From Aquimarina macrocephali JAMB N27 (GTDB lineage: Bacteria; Bacteroidota; Bacteroidia; Flavobacteriales; Flavobacteriaceae): 64,000 nucleotides of DNA. Both the position numbers and the translations under genes were made by a program. Positions 34,334 through 42,152 of the stretch are shown here, piece after piece. Location of the stretch: NCBI RefSeq assembly GCF_000520995.1, contig NZ_JACA01000001.1, positions 62,001 through 126,000 of the forward strand. Reading direction: 5' to 3'. How positions within the stretch are numbered: the first letter of the stretch is position 1; each line of letters opens with the position of its first letter. Under the pieces are notes generated by a model, which did no database searches, was not told where the DNA came from, and was given only the letters and a program-made list of their open reading frames with translations.

Positions 34334-35188
34334 TCAAATAGCAGTATCAGCAGGGATCACTAAAAAAGGGATTACAGTATTAAATGTCATTTTTTTGATA
34401 ATTGGTTCTTTTATTATTCTTTCTACAAAACTGTGTTCGTAATTAATCATTACCAGAATATCAATTTCTAGTTCTTCAATGAATTCCTGGATAGCATGCT
34501 CTACTGTTGAAAAATCTGGCATAACATGAAAATCATATTTTACACGTTTAAAATAGTGTTCTAATGAGCTAGAATTATAATGTTGTAAAGGACCTAAGTT
34601 AGGTTTATCATATATATGAATCATCCTAACAGTCGCATTCTGATTTTTGGCAAATTCTAGTATTGGAGTTACCTCAGCCTTATGATACATTCGTTCAAAA
34701 TCTGTTGCAAAAGCTATTGCCGAAATTTCTTTAAAATAGGAATCATCAGGAATGATGAGAATTGGACAATGTGATACATTCTTAACTACTTTTTGTGTAG
34801 TACTTCCTAAAAAAAGATTTTTACTCCCGGTTGCTCCTTTGGTACCAATAATGATCATATCAAAAGAATTATTTTCTGAAAGTGTGTTTATGTTTTGTAC
34901 CAAAGATCCTTTTTTACTTATGGTTTTAAAGGTATGATTCAATCCTGGTTTAGAGTTATTGATATCCTCCATTGTCATTAGTAATCCTCGCTCAGATTCT
35001 ACCTTAACCGCTTCATAAAGATGTCCAACACGTTGAGAACTTACAATACTTATAAGTTGTACTGGTTCAAGATCATAAGTGTTTAACAAATAAAACTCAC
35101 AGGGAACATTTCTATATAATTCTATAGCATACAATATAGTATTCCATGCATTGTCAGAAAAATCTGTAGGGATTAGAATTTGTTTCAT
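34334..35188 (-). CDS. Universal stress protein, tandem UspA domains
   Basis: A 284-residue Usp: MKQILIPTDFSDNAWNTILYAI, ATP loop GTKGATGSKNLFLGST, second domain AIAFATDFERMYHK. No FNR-like box lies in the 41 bases before it. It is therefore probably transcribed with the two Usp genes upstream. A short palindrome TAGACCT-ATG-AGGTCTA (35203-35219) sits in that gap. Confidence 0.87.
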   Translation of the reverse strand: MKQILIPTDFSDNAWNTILYAIELYRNVPCEFYLLNTYDLEPVQLISIVSSQRVGHLYEAVKVESERGLLMTMEDINNSKPGLNHTFKTISKKGSLVQNINTLSENNSFDMIIIGTKGATGSKNLFLGSTTQKVVKNVSHCPILIIPDDSYFKEISAIAFATDFERMYHKAEVTPILEFAKNQNATVRMIHIYDKPNLGPLQHYNSSSLEHYFKRVKYDFHVMPDFSTVEHAIQEFIEELEIDILVMINYEHSFVERIIKEPIIKKMTFNTVIPFLVIPADTAI

Positions 35189-35229
35189 TTGTCTATATTT
35201 ATTAGACCTATGAGGTCTATAATTAATTA

Positions 35230-36081
35230 TTACTCTATCCTTTCTTTAGAAGGAATTACCAAAAAAGGGATATTAGTATGATAGGCTACTTGGTTAATTA
35301 CCGGTTTGAATAATAGATTTTCAAAGAAAGAGTGTTTATTGTGAATCATGATCAATAAATCGATTTTGTACTTTTTCTGGAAATCTTCTACAGCTTCTAG
35401 CACATCCATTCCTTCGGCGATGTGAAAAATATGAGCATTATCTTTAAAATACTTGTCTAATCCCTCCTTAATCTTTTGCTGTTCGGTTCCTAAAGTAACT
35501 CCATAATAAGCATTTAAGATATTGAGTCTGCAAATATTTTTATCACAAATTTCTTTTACCAAAGGCAAATATTTATTATCCATACTCAGATTATAATCTG
35601 TTGGAAATAAAACATCTTTAGGTTTTTCAAATTCAAAACCAGAAGGAACTGCAATAACCGGGCAATTCACTTTTTTTATTGTATACATAGTATGTGTACC
35701 AATAAAGACTTCTTTGGCACCTGTAGCTCCTTTAGTACCCATTACTATAAGATCAATATTATACTTTTCAACAACCTCCTTAATCTCACCTATAAGAGTA
35801 TTAAAAGTTGATAATCTAACAAAATTGTGTTTTGGATTCTCAAACTCTTCTTTTATTTTTTCTTCTGTTTGCTCTATATCACGTTTAGAATTTATCATTG
35901 CAATATCTTCCATGCCATACGGTGCAGGGTTCTCTATAAGATATCCAGTGTGATACGATACAGGTGTAAATGTATTGAGTAAATAAAAAGTAGTTTCTTC
36001 ATCTCTAAATAGATTCAATGCATATTTGATCGCATTAAATGCGTTATCAGAGAAATCGGTGGGTAATAAAATTCGTTTCAT
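35230..36081 (-). CDS. Universal stress protein, tandem UspA domains
   Basis: A 283-residue Usp: MKRILLPTDFSDNAFNAIKYAL, ATP loop GTKGATGAKEVFIGTH (Thr in place of the usual Ser), second domain DVLFPTDYNLSMD. It starts 12 bases after the stop of the next Usp gene upstream, so the two form an operon under the box at 37003. Confidence 0.87.
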   Translation of the reverse strand: MKRILLPTDFSDNAFNAIKYALNLFRDEETTFYLLNTFTPVSYHTGYLIENPAPYGMEDIAMINSKRDIEQTEEKIKEEFENPKHNFVRLSTFNTLIGEIKEVVEKYNIDLIVMGTKGATGAKEVFIGTHTMYTIKKVNCPVIAVPSGFEFEKPKDVLFPTDYNLSMDNKYLPLVKEICDKNICRLNILNAYYGVTLGTEQQKIKEGLDKYFKDNAHIFHIAEGMDVLEAVEDFQKKYKIDLLIMIHNKHSFFENLLFKPVINQVAYHTNIPFLVIPSKERIE

Positions 36082-36093
36082 CTCTATATGATT

Positions 36094-36942
36094 TTAATAT
36101 CGTTGTAAATTTTGCATCGCTAAAAAAGGAATCTTAATACGTAATCCTATTTTATCAATTGTAGATTGATCTAAAAGGTTTTCTAAATAAGAACGCCTTG
36201 AATTTACCATTACCAAAAAGTCTATTTCATTACTCTTAATAAATAGGTTTATAGCATGGGTAAGGTCTTCTGCTGCCTCTTGATGAAATTTCAATTCTGC
36301 ATGAGATAATGATTCTTTTAAGAAATACTTATTATCTTCTTGCCTGATAGAAAGCTTCTCAAAATCAGATATATAAAAAAAATTAATAACAGATCTAAAA
36401 CTTTTAGTTAATGTACTAAACAATTTTAGTTCTCTTCGTTTAAATGGTAATTGATAATTTGTAGGAAATAAAATATTTTTTGGCGGATTATAACTACAAT
36501 CACTTGGGATTACCAACAAAGGGCATTTTACATATTTAAGCACTTGTAAGGTATTGCTTCCAAAAGTAAGTTTTCGATCATCAGTTTCTCCTCGTGTACC
36601 CATAACCAGAATATCTATATTTTCTTTATCAACTAAGTCATTAGCCTCATCAATTAAACTTCCAAACATCGGTAGTAATTTAAACTCATGTTGAGGATTA
36701 GGTGAAATACTTTTTATTTCTGAAAACACCTTCTCTAGGGCCAAATCAGAGTTTTTATGTATTTTTTCTTTTAGCTCATTAAAAATTTTACGGGAAACCA
36801 AAGTATTATGATTGTATACCTCATCGGCATAAGCATGTAGAATAAAAAAATCGCACCGTTCATATTTAAAAAATTCAACAGCATATCGTAAAGCATTCAT
36901 GGCATTTTCTGAAAAATCTGTGGGAATCAATATTTTCCTCAT
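36094..36942 (-). CDS. Universal stress protein, tandem UspA domains
   Basis: A 282-residue Usp, first gene of a minus-strand operon. MRKILIPTDFSENAMNALRYAV and ATP loop GTRGETDDRKLTFGSN are present. Of the window's Usp set it has the most divergent loop. Its promoter lies back to back with that of the copper ATPase gene, each with its own FNR-like box. Confidence 0.87.
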   Translation of the reverse strand: MRKILIPTDFSENAMNALRYAVEFFKYERCDFFILHAYADEVYNHNTLVSRKIFNELKEKIHKNSDLALEKVFSEIKSISPNPQHEFKLLPMFGSLIDEANDLVDKENIDILVMGTRGETDDRKLTFGSNTLQVLKYVKCPLLVIPSDCSYNPPKNILFPTNYQLPFKRRELKLFSTLTKSFRSVINFFYISDFEKLSIRQEDNKYFLKESLSHAELKFHQEAAEDLTHAINLFIKSNEIDFLVMVNSRRSYLENLLDQSTIDKIGLRIKIPFLAMQNLQRY

Positions 36943-36971
36943 CGCTTACTTTTTTTTTGATATGTTACACT

Positions 36972-37014
36972 CAAAACTAGATAATTACAACTACCTAAAC
37001 TATGATTTTTATCA
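36972..37014 (-). promoter_or_regulatory. FNR-like box and promoter of usp 36094 operon
   Basis: TGATTTTTATCA (37003-37014), 23-base spacer, perfect -7 TAGTTTTG (36972-36979) on the minus strand. The predicted start is near 36966, 24 bases before the ATG. Confidence 0.75.
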
Positions 37015-37026
37015 GTTGAATAATCA

Positions 37027-37069
37027 TGACATTTATCATATTATATAAAGGCTTACTTTTTCATATTTG
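37027..37069 (+). promoter_or_regulatory. FNR-like box and promoter of ccoI
   Basis: TGACATTTATCA (37027-37038), 23-base spacer, then CATATTTG (37062-37069), one base off TAnnTTTG. It is only 12 bases away from the divergent Usp box, so two regulator dimers would sit side by side. Confidence 0.7.
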
Positions 37070-37084
37070 TAGCAAATAAATTCT

Positions 37085-39481
37085 ATGTCAGAGCATACTT
37101 GTTTTCACTGTGGAGATGATTGCAGTAAAACGGTAATCAAATTTGATCAAAAAACATTCTGCTGTAATGGGTGCAAAACTGTATTTGAAATTTTTTCGAC
37201 TCATGATTTATCCTGTTATTATGATTTACAATCTGCTCCTGGCGCCATTCCTGAAGAAATTCAAGGAAAATACGATTATCTCGATACTGCTTCTATTGCT
37301 GAGAAATTAATAGAATTTAATGATGGTAACACTCAGATCATCACACTGTATATTCCGCATATGCATTGTAGTTCCTGTATTTGGATATTAGAAAACCTAC
37401 ATAAGCTTCAACCAGCAATTACAGCATCTCAAGTTAATTTCCCTAAAAAAACAGTTCGTATTACTTTTAATAGTGATCGTATTTCACTTAAAACAGTGGT
37501 CATTTTACTTAATTCTATAGGCTATGAACCCTATATTAGTTTGGATGACTACACCACAGGGAAGACACAAATAAATCGAAGCTTGATTTATAAACTTGGT
37601 ATTGCAGGTTTTGCTTTTGGAAATGTGATGTTCTTATCGTTTCCAGAATATTTTGAAGTATCAGAATACTGGTTAGAACAATACAAACACCTTTTCCGTT
37701 GGTTGATGTTTGCTTTTTCATTACCCGTAGTTTTTTATGCTGCTCAGGATTACTTTATTTCTGCCTACAAGGGATTACGATCCAAAATATTAAATATAGA
37801 TATTCCGATTGCTTTAGGGATTCTGGTTCTTTTTCTAAGAAGTACTACAGAGATTATTTTTGATTGGGGAACCGGTTTTTTTGATAGCCTTACCGGACTG
37901 GTATTTTTTCTGTTACTAGGAAAATTCTTCCAGCAAAAAACCTATTCTTTTTTATCCTTCGAAAGAGATTATAAATCTTATTTCCCCATTGCAGTAACAA
38001 AAATTGCTGTTGCAAAACACAAAAAAGTAAGAAAAGAAGAGAATATACAAGTCTATGATATTAAAAAAGGAGATCGACTATTGATCAGAAATGGAGAGTT
38101 AATTCCGGTAGATGCAATTCTTATCGAAGGCGATGCCCAAATTGACTATAGCTTTGTAACTGGTGAAAGTGAATCGGTCACTAAGCAATCAGGTGATACA
38201 CTTTTTGCAGGAGGCAGACAACTTTATGGAGCTATAGAAATTGAAGTTTTAAAATCTGTAGAACAAAGCTATCTTACACAATTATGGAGTAATGATGTGT
38301 TTAATAAAGATAAAACTGCTTCATTTACTAATCTTACCGATACGATAAGTAAATATTTTACCATTACAATCTTATGTATCGCTGTACTCGCTACTTCTTT
38401 TTGGCTATTTGTTGATCCCTCAAAAGCAGCACAAGTATTCACCGCAGTACTTATTATTGCTTGCCCTTGTGCATTAGCTTTAGCAAGACCTTTTGCCTTG
38501 GGTAACATCCTTCGCATCTTCGGAAAAACCAAATTCTATCTCAAAAATGCAGATGTTATAGAACGATTAGCCAGAGTAGATACCATGATTTTTGACAAAA
38601 CTGGTACCATAACTACCACAATTACAAGCGAAGTTACTTATGAAGGAATGATACTAACGCCAGAGGAAGAATCCCTGCTCAAAAACACCTTACGGGCATC
38701 AAATCATCCACTTAGCAGAACACTTTATGATATATTAGCAGAACACGATATTCTAACCTTAGACGAATATCATGAACATATTGGAAAAGGAATTGAAGGT
38801 AAATTAAAGGAAGATACTATCAAGATAGGATCAGCAAATTTTGTGGGAAATAACATCAATCCTGAAATCATAAATACTGCAGTTCATATTAGTACAAATG
38901 AACAATATAAAGGTCGTTACATTTTTCACAATCAATATAGAAAAGGAGTAAAAAAGGTATTTAATCAATTATATAAGGATTATAAACTCGCTATTTTATC
39001 AGGTGATAATGAAGGAGAAAAAGAATATTTAAAACAATTACTCCCAGAAAACACGTCTTTATTTTTTGATCAAAAACCAGATGATAAATTAAATTATATT
39101 AAATCACTACAGAAGCACGATCAAAATGTTATCATGGTTGGTGATGGATTAAACGATGCAGGAGCTTTAGCCCAAAGTGATGTAGGTATTGCTGTTTCAG
39201 AAAATGTAAATGTGTTTTCTCCAGCCTGTGATGCAATTCTTGATGCTTCAAAATTTGATACCATATCCTCTTATCTTAACATATCTAAAAAAGCGATTAC
39301 AATTATTAAATCAAGTTTTGCCCTATCGTTTTTATACAATATTATAGGCCTGTATTTTGCTGTTACCGGTCAACTTTCTCCTGTGATAGCAGCAATACTA
39401 ATGCCATTAAGTTCTATCTCAATTGTTGCATATGTTACTGTGCTTACAAACTGGTCTGGAAGAAAATTAAAATCAAAATAA
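37085..39481 (+). CDS. ccoI: Copper-transporting P1B-type ATPase for cbb3 assembly
   Basis: A 798-residue P-type ATPase that exports copper for the cbb3 oxidase. The N-terminus is cysteine-rich (C6, C9, C13, C26, C27, C30), as in FixI/CcoI, followed by a heavy-metal domain with HMHCSSC (C95, C98). The transport motif is CPCALALARP, the phosphorylation loop DKTGTIT and the hinge GDGLNDAGAL. Eight helices are expected. It has its own FNR-like promoter, 12 kb from the oxidase operon. The stop overlaps the PdxH-like start by one base. Confidence 0.9.
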   Translation: MSEHTCFHCGDDCSKTVIKFDQKTFCCNGCKTVFEIFSTHDLSCYYDLQSAPGAIPEEIQGKYDYLDTASIAEKLIEFNDGNTQIITLYIPHMHCSSCIWILENLHKLQPAITASQVNFPKKTVRITFNSDRISLKTVVILLNSIGYEPYISLDDYTTGKTQINRSLIYKLGIAGFAFGNVMFLSFPEYFEVSEYWLEQYKHLFRWLMFAFSLPVVFYAAQDYFISAYKGLRSKILNIDIPIALGILVLFLRSTTEIIFDWGTGFFDSLTGLVFFLLLGKFFQQKTYSFLSFERDYKSYFPIAVTKIAVAKHKKVRKEENIQVYDIKKGDRLLIRNGELIPVDAILIEGDAQIDYSFVTGESESVTKQSGDTLFAGGRQLYGAIEIEVLKSVEQSYLTQLWSNDVFNKDKTASFTNLTDTISKYFTITILCIAVLATSFWLFVDPSKAAQVFTAVLIIACPCALALARPFALGNILRIFGKTKFYLKNADVIERLARVDTMIFDKTGTITTTITSEVTYEGMILTPEEESLLKNTLRASNHPLSRTLYDILAEHDILTLDEYHEHIGKGIEGKLKEDTIKIGSANFVGNNINPEIINTAVHISTNEQYKGRYIFHNQYRKGVKKVFNQLYKDYKLAILSGDNEGEKEYLKQLLPENTSLFFDQKPDDKLNYIKSLQKHDQNVIMVGDGLNDAGALAQSDVGIAVSENVNVFSPACDAILDASKFDTISSYLNISKKAITIIKSSFALSFLYNIIGLYFAVTGQLSPVIAAILMPLSSISIVAYVTVLTNWSGRKLKSK

Positions 39482-40089
39482 TGATGAATGCTTCTGATGA
39501 CCATAACCCAACCCAACATTTTCAACAATGGTTTCATGAGGTAGATAAAGCTCATCCCGAGGATGAAGCTAATGCAATGTTACTCTCCACCATCGGCGTA
39601 GATGGTTTTCCCAAAAGTAGAATTGTATTATTAAAACGCTTCACCTGGGAGGGTTTTATCTTTTTCACAAATTATAATAGTGAAAAAGGAAAGGCCATAG
39701 CACAAAACAACAAGGTTTCTATTGCTTTTAATTGGACAGCAGCAAAAAAGAAAGTCTTAATTTCGGGAACAGCAGAAAAAATTGCCAAAAACTTATCTGA
39801 AGGGTATTTCGAATCACGACCAGAAGGCAGTAAATTAGGAGCTTGGGCTTCTGATCAAAGTAAAGTAGTTTCTTCACGAAAAGTGCTCGAAAATCAATTA
39901 AAACACTACGAAACCAAATTCAAAAATCAGACTATTCCAAGACCAGAGCATTGGGGAGGATATATGATTAAGCCCAATAGATTTGAATTTATAGAACATA
40001 ATCAGATAGAAAAGCATACTCGCACCATAACATATAAACTTCTGCCAGATTATAACTGGCTCAAGGATACAGGATACACTCATGAATAG
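39481..40089 (+). CDS. pdxH: Pyridoxamine-phosphate oxidase-like flavoprotein
   Basis: A 202-residue protein with the PdxH core: STIGVDGFPKSRIVLLKRFTWEGFIFFTNYNSEKG, then FNWTAAKKKVLISGTAEK and SRPEGSKLGAWASDQS. These bind FMN. The C-terminus departs from the family: the RLHDR segment that contacts PLP appears as EKHTRTITYK. Vitamin B6 oxidase activity is therefore not assured. It is coupled to ccoI by overlapping stop and start codons and probably follows the low-oxygen promoter. Confidence 0.75.
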   Translation: MMNASDDHNPTQHFQQWFHEVDKAHPEDEANAMLLSTIGVDGFPKSRIVLLKRFTWEGFIFFTNYNSEKGKAIAQNNKVSIAFNWTAAKKKVLISGTAEKIAKNLSEGYFESRPEGSKLGAWASDQSKVVSSRKVLENQLKHYETKFKNQTIPRPEHWGGYMIKPNRFEFIEHNQIEKHTRTITYKLLPDYNWLKDTGYTHE

Positions 40090-40369
40090 ATAATAATATT
40101 CATTCATCATAATTATATTAGAAATATAAACTCCCGAGTGTTTCACTCTAATTTCTAAAAATTTTGATTACTTGATAATTATTTTAGTAAATATCCATTA
40201 CTAAAACTGATTTTTCCTAACAAGATATTATTTACATAAAACCATCCGTAATTAACATTTTTTTCACATATGAGTTTAGTTCACTGCACATTAGGTCTGT
40301 CTTCAAAAAAGAGAAGGGTTTATTCCTGAATTCTATTCTTATTTAGATTCAATTAATATATTGGCTTTA

Positions 40370-40412
40370 TGATAATTATCATGCTTTAAGATCCCATTAG
40401 AGAATAGTTTTA
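40370..40412 (+). promoter_or_regulatory. Distal FNR-like box and promoter of porin-nap operon
   Basis: Perfect palindrome TGATAATTATCA (40370-40381), 23-base spacer, TAGTTTTA (40405-40412). The predicted start is near 40418, far upstream of the porin ATG at 40642, implying a long leader. Confidence 0.7.
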
Positions 40413-40569
40413 TCCGTATATTATAAGGTGAAAAAAGACATCTAACTATTTGTTTATTTTATAATCTGAGAAAAATAAATAGCTTACTCAGAGTATTATT
40501 AAAAAATGAGAATGATGATTGATTTTGCGCCTTTTATTTAGTCAATTTTTACATTAAAAATATTAAACC

Positions 40570-40612
40570 TGATTGATATCATTGCACGCAATAATTAATG
40601 AACCAATATTTA
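40570..40612 (+). promoter_or_regulatory. Proximal FNR-like box of porin-nap operon
   Basis: TGATTGATATCA (40570-40581) fits TGAYnnnnRTCA. The octamer at the standard 23-base spacing is AATATTTA (40605-40612), two bases off TAnnTTTG. A start near 40618 would leave a 24-base leader. Confidence 0.55.
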
Positions 40613-40641
40613 CCGGAGTTAATTTATAATCAAATCTTACT

Positions 40642-41901
40642 ATGAAACTCGTTAAACTTAGTACTCTCATTTTTTTCACATTATTCATCACAAATATTAA
40701 TGCTCAATTAAAAATCGATGCCGAAGTACGACCTCGATTCGAGTACAGACATGGATTTAAAACTCTTTTCCCAGATGATGCAGACCCCGCAACATTTGTA
40801 TCTCAGCGCACACGATTAAATGCTGGATATAAAATGGAAAAATTAAACTTTTATTTAAGTCTGCAAGATGTAAGAGTCTGGGGAGATGTACCCCAACTCA
40901 ATACAGCAGACAAAAATGGTTTTAGTCTTCATCAAGCTTGGGGAGAAATTCTTTTTAATCCCAATATATCATTAAAACTAGGACGTCAGGAAATTGCATA
41001 TGACGATCAGCGTATTTTTGGGAACGTAGGTTGGGCACAGCAAGCCAGAAGTCATGATGCTGCACTTATAAAATATAATAAAGACAGCTTCAAATTCGAT
41101 CTAGGTTTTGCATTTAACCGGGGAGAAGAATCTCTAACAGAACATACACTTACAACACCGAATACGTATAAAAGTATTCAATACCTATGGTTACATAAAG
41201 ATTGGGAGAGTTTTTCGGGAAGCTTCCTTTTTCTTAACAATGGATTACAGTTTACAGATCCAGATAATTCTAATAATAATGAAAGCAGATATAGTCAAAC
41301 TGTAGGAACTCATTTAAAATACAAAAAAGGAAAATTTGGCCTTGTATCTAATCTTTATTATCAATTTGGAAATGATCTGGGTGATAATGACCTAAGTGCA
41401 TATTTATTAGGTCTAGAGGCAGACTATAAATTATCAGAACAATGGAAAGTATTACTTGGTGGAGAACTACAAAGTGGTAACGATAATGGAGCACCTGCTA
41501 ATGGAGATAATGAAGCCTTTACTCCTTTTTATGGTACCAATCACAAGTTTAATGGATTAATGGATTATTTCTATGTTGGAAATCATATCGGAAATGTTGG
41601 ACTAATCGACTTGTATCTAAAAGCTAATGTAAAATTCAGTCAAAAATCTACATTAAATGTAGCTGCACATAATTTTATGGCAGCAGCAGATTTGCCTACA
41701 GATGAAAAACAACTGGGTACAGAAATAGATCTTGTGTTTTCATATAATTTACAAAAGAATGTAACCATCAAAGCTGGATATTCTCATCTCTTTGCTTCAG
41801 ACGGAATGGAGACACTGAAAAACAATTTTGATGGCAATACCAATAATTGGGGATGGGTCATGGTGACAATTAAACCAACTCTATTTACAACCAATAAATA
41901 A
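40642..41901 (+). CDS. Outer-membrane porin (alginate-export family type)
   Basis: A 419-residue beta-barrel with a signal peptide (about 1-21, ...NINAQ). The sequence KIDAEVRPRFEYRHG, FVSQRTRLNAGYK, KLGRQEIAYDDQRIFGNVGW resembles the alginate-export/outer-membrane porin family (PF13372-like). It is the first gene of the nap operon, followed 7 bases later by napD. A channel for nitrate and nitrite is the natural inference; alginate transport is not supported by any neighbour. Confidence 0.78.
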   Translation: MKLVKLSTLIFFTLFITNINAQLKIDAEVRPRFEYRHGFKTLFPDDADPATFVSQRTRLNAGYKMEKLNFYLSLQDVRVWGDVPQLNTADKNGFSLHQAWGEILFNPNISLKLGRQEIAYDDQRIFGNVGWAQQARSHDAALIKYNKDSFKFDLGFAFNRGEESLTEHTLTTPNTYKSIQYLWLHKDWESFSGSFLFLNNGLQFTDPDNSNNNESRYSQTVGTHLKYKKGKFGLVSNLYYQFGNDLGDNDLSAYLLGLEADYKLSEQWKVLLGGELQSGNDNGAPANGDNEAFTPFYGTNHKFNGLMDYFYVGNHIGNVGLIDLYLKANVKFSQKSTLNVAAHNFMAAADLPTDEKQLGTEIDLVFSYNLQKNVTIKAGYSHLFASDGMETLKNNFDGNTNNWGWVMVTIKPTLFTTNK

Positions 41902-41908
41902 TAAAACT

Positions 41909-42148
41909 ATGCCAATTAAGAGTTATTTAGCACATCCGAAAAAAGGAGAAAAAAATGAACTTATCAATGCACTATCTTCACTAGAGCACTGTGAAGTCAT
42001 GCCAGCCAATAATAAGGATGTACTCATCTTAATTACAGAAACTGAAAATGAAAATGAAGAAGCTATTCTAAAAGAAAAACTAGACACTATAGAAAGCCTA
42101 AAACTATTAGCTATGGTTTCTGGATTTAATACACCACAAAACAATTAG
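41909..42148 (+). CDS. napD: NapD chaperone
   Basis: A 79-residue cytosolic chaperone for the twin-arginine signal peptide of NapA. It has the ferredoxin-like alternation seen in NapD (SYLAHPKKGEKNELINALSSLEHCEVMPANNKDVLILITETENE...). It lies 4 bases ahead of napA, as in canonical nap operons. Sequence conservation in this family is low, so context carries much of the call. Confidence 0.82.
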   Translation: MPIKSYLAHPKKGEKNELINALSSLEHCEVMPANNKDVLILITETENENEEAILKEKLDTIESLKLLAMVSGFNTPQNN

Positions 42149-42152
42149 TATT

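Larger units (their letters stand above)
40090..40641. other. 552-bp regulatory region upstream of the nap-porin operon
   Basis: No gene is supported. Downstream of the PdxH-like stop is a hairpin (TTAGAAAT 40118-40125 with ATTTCTAA 40151-40158, plus an inner stem). Two FNR-like promoters follow at 40370 and 40570, 200 bases apart. The distal promoter would give a leader of about 224 bases containing an 11-codon frame (MRMMIDFAPFI) and a CTGAG/CTCAG hairpin. The region is larger and richer than the other promoters here, in keeping with a nitrate respiration operon. Confidence 0.55.

Noticed and set aside
35203-35219. TAGACCT-ATG-AGGTCTA palindrome as a third operator class
   Set aside because: It is a single occurrence with no T-run and no promoter element at a matching distance; too little evidence.
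40642-41901. Alginate exporter as the true function of the porin
   Set aside because: No alginate synthesis or export genes are nearby. The gene heads a nap operon, so anion transport is the simpler reading.
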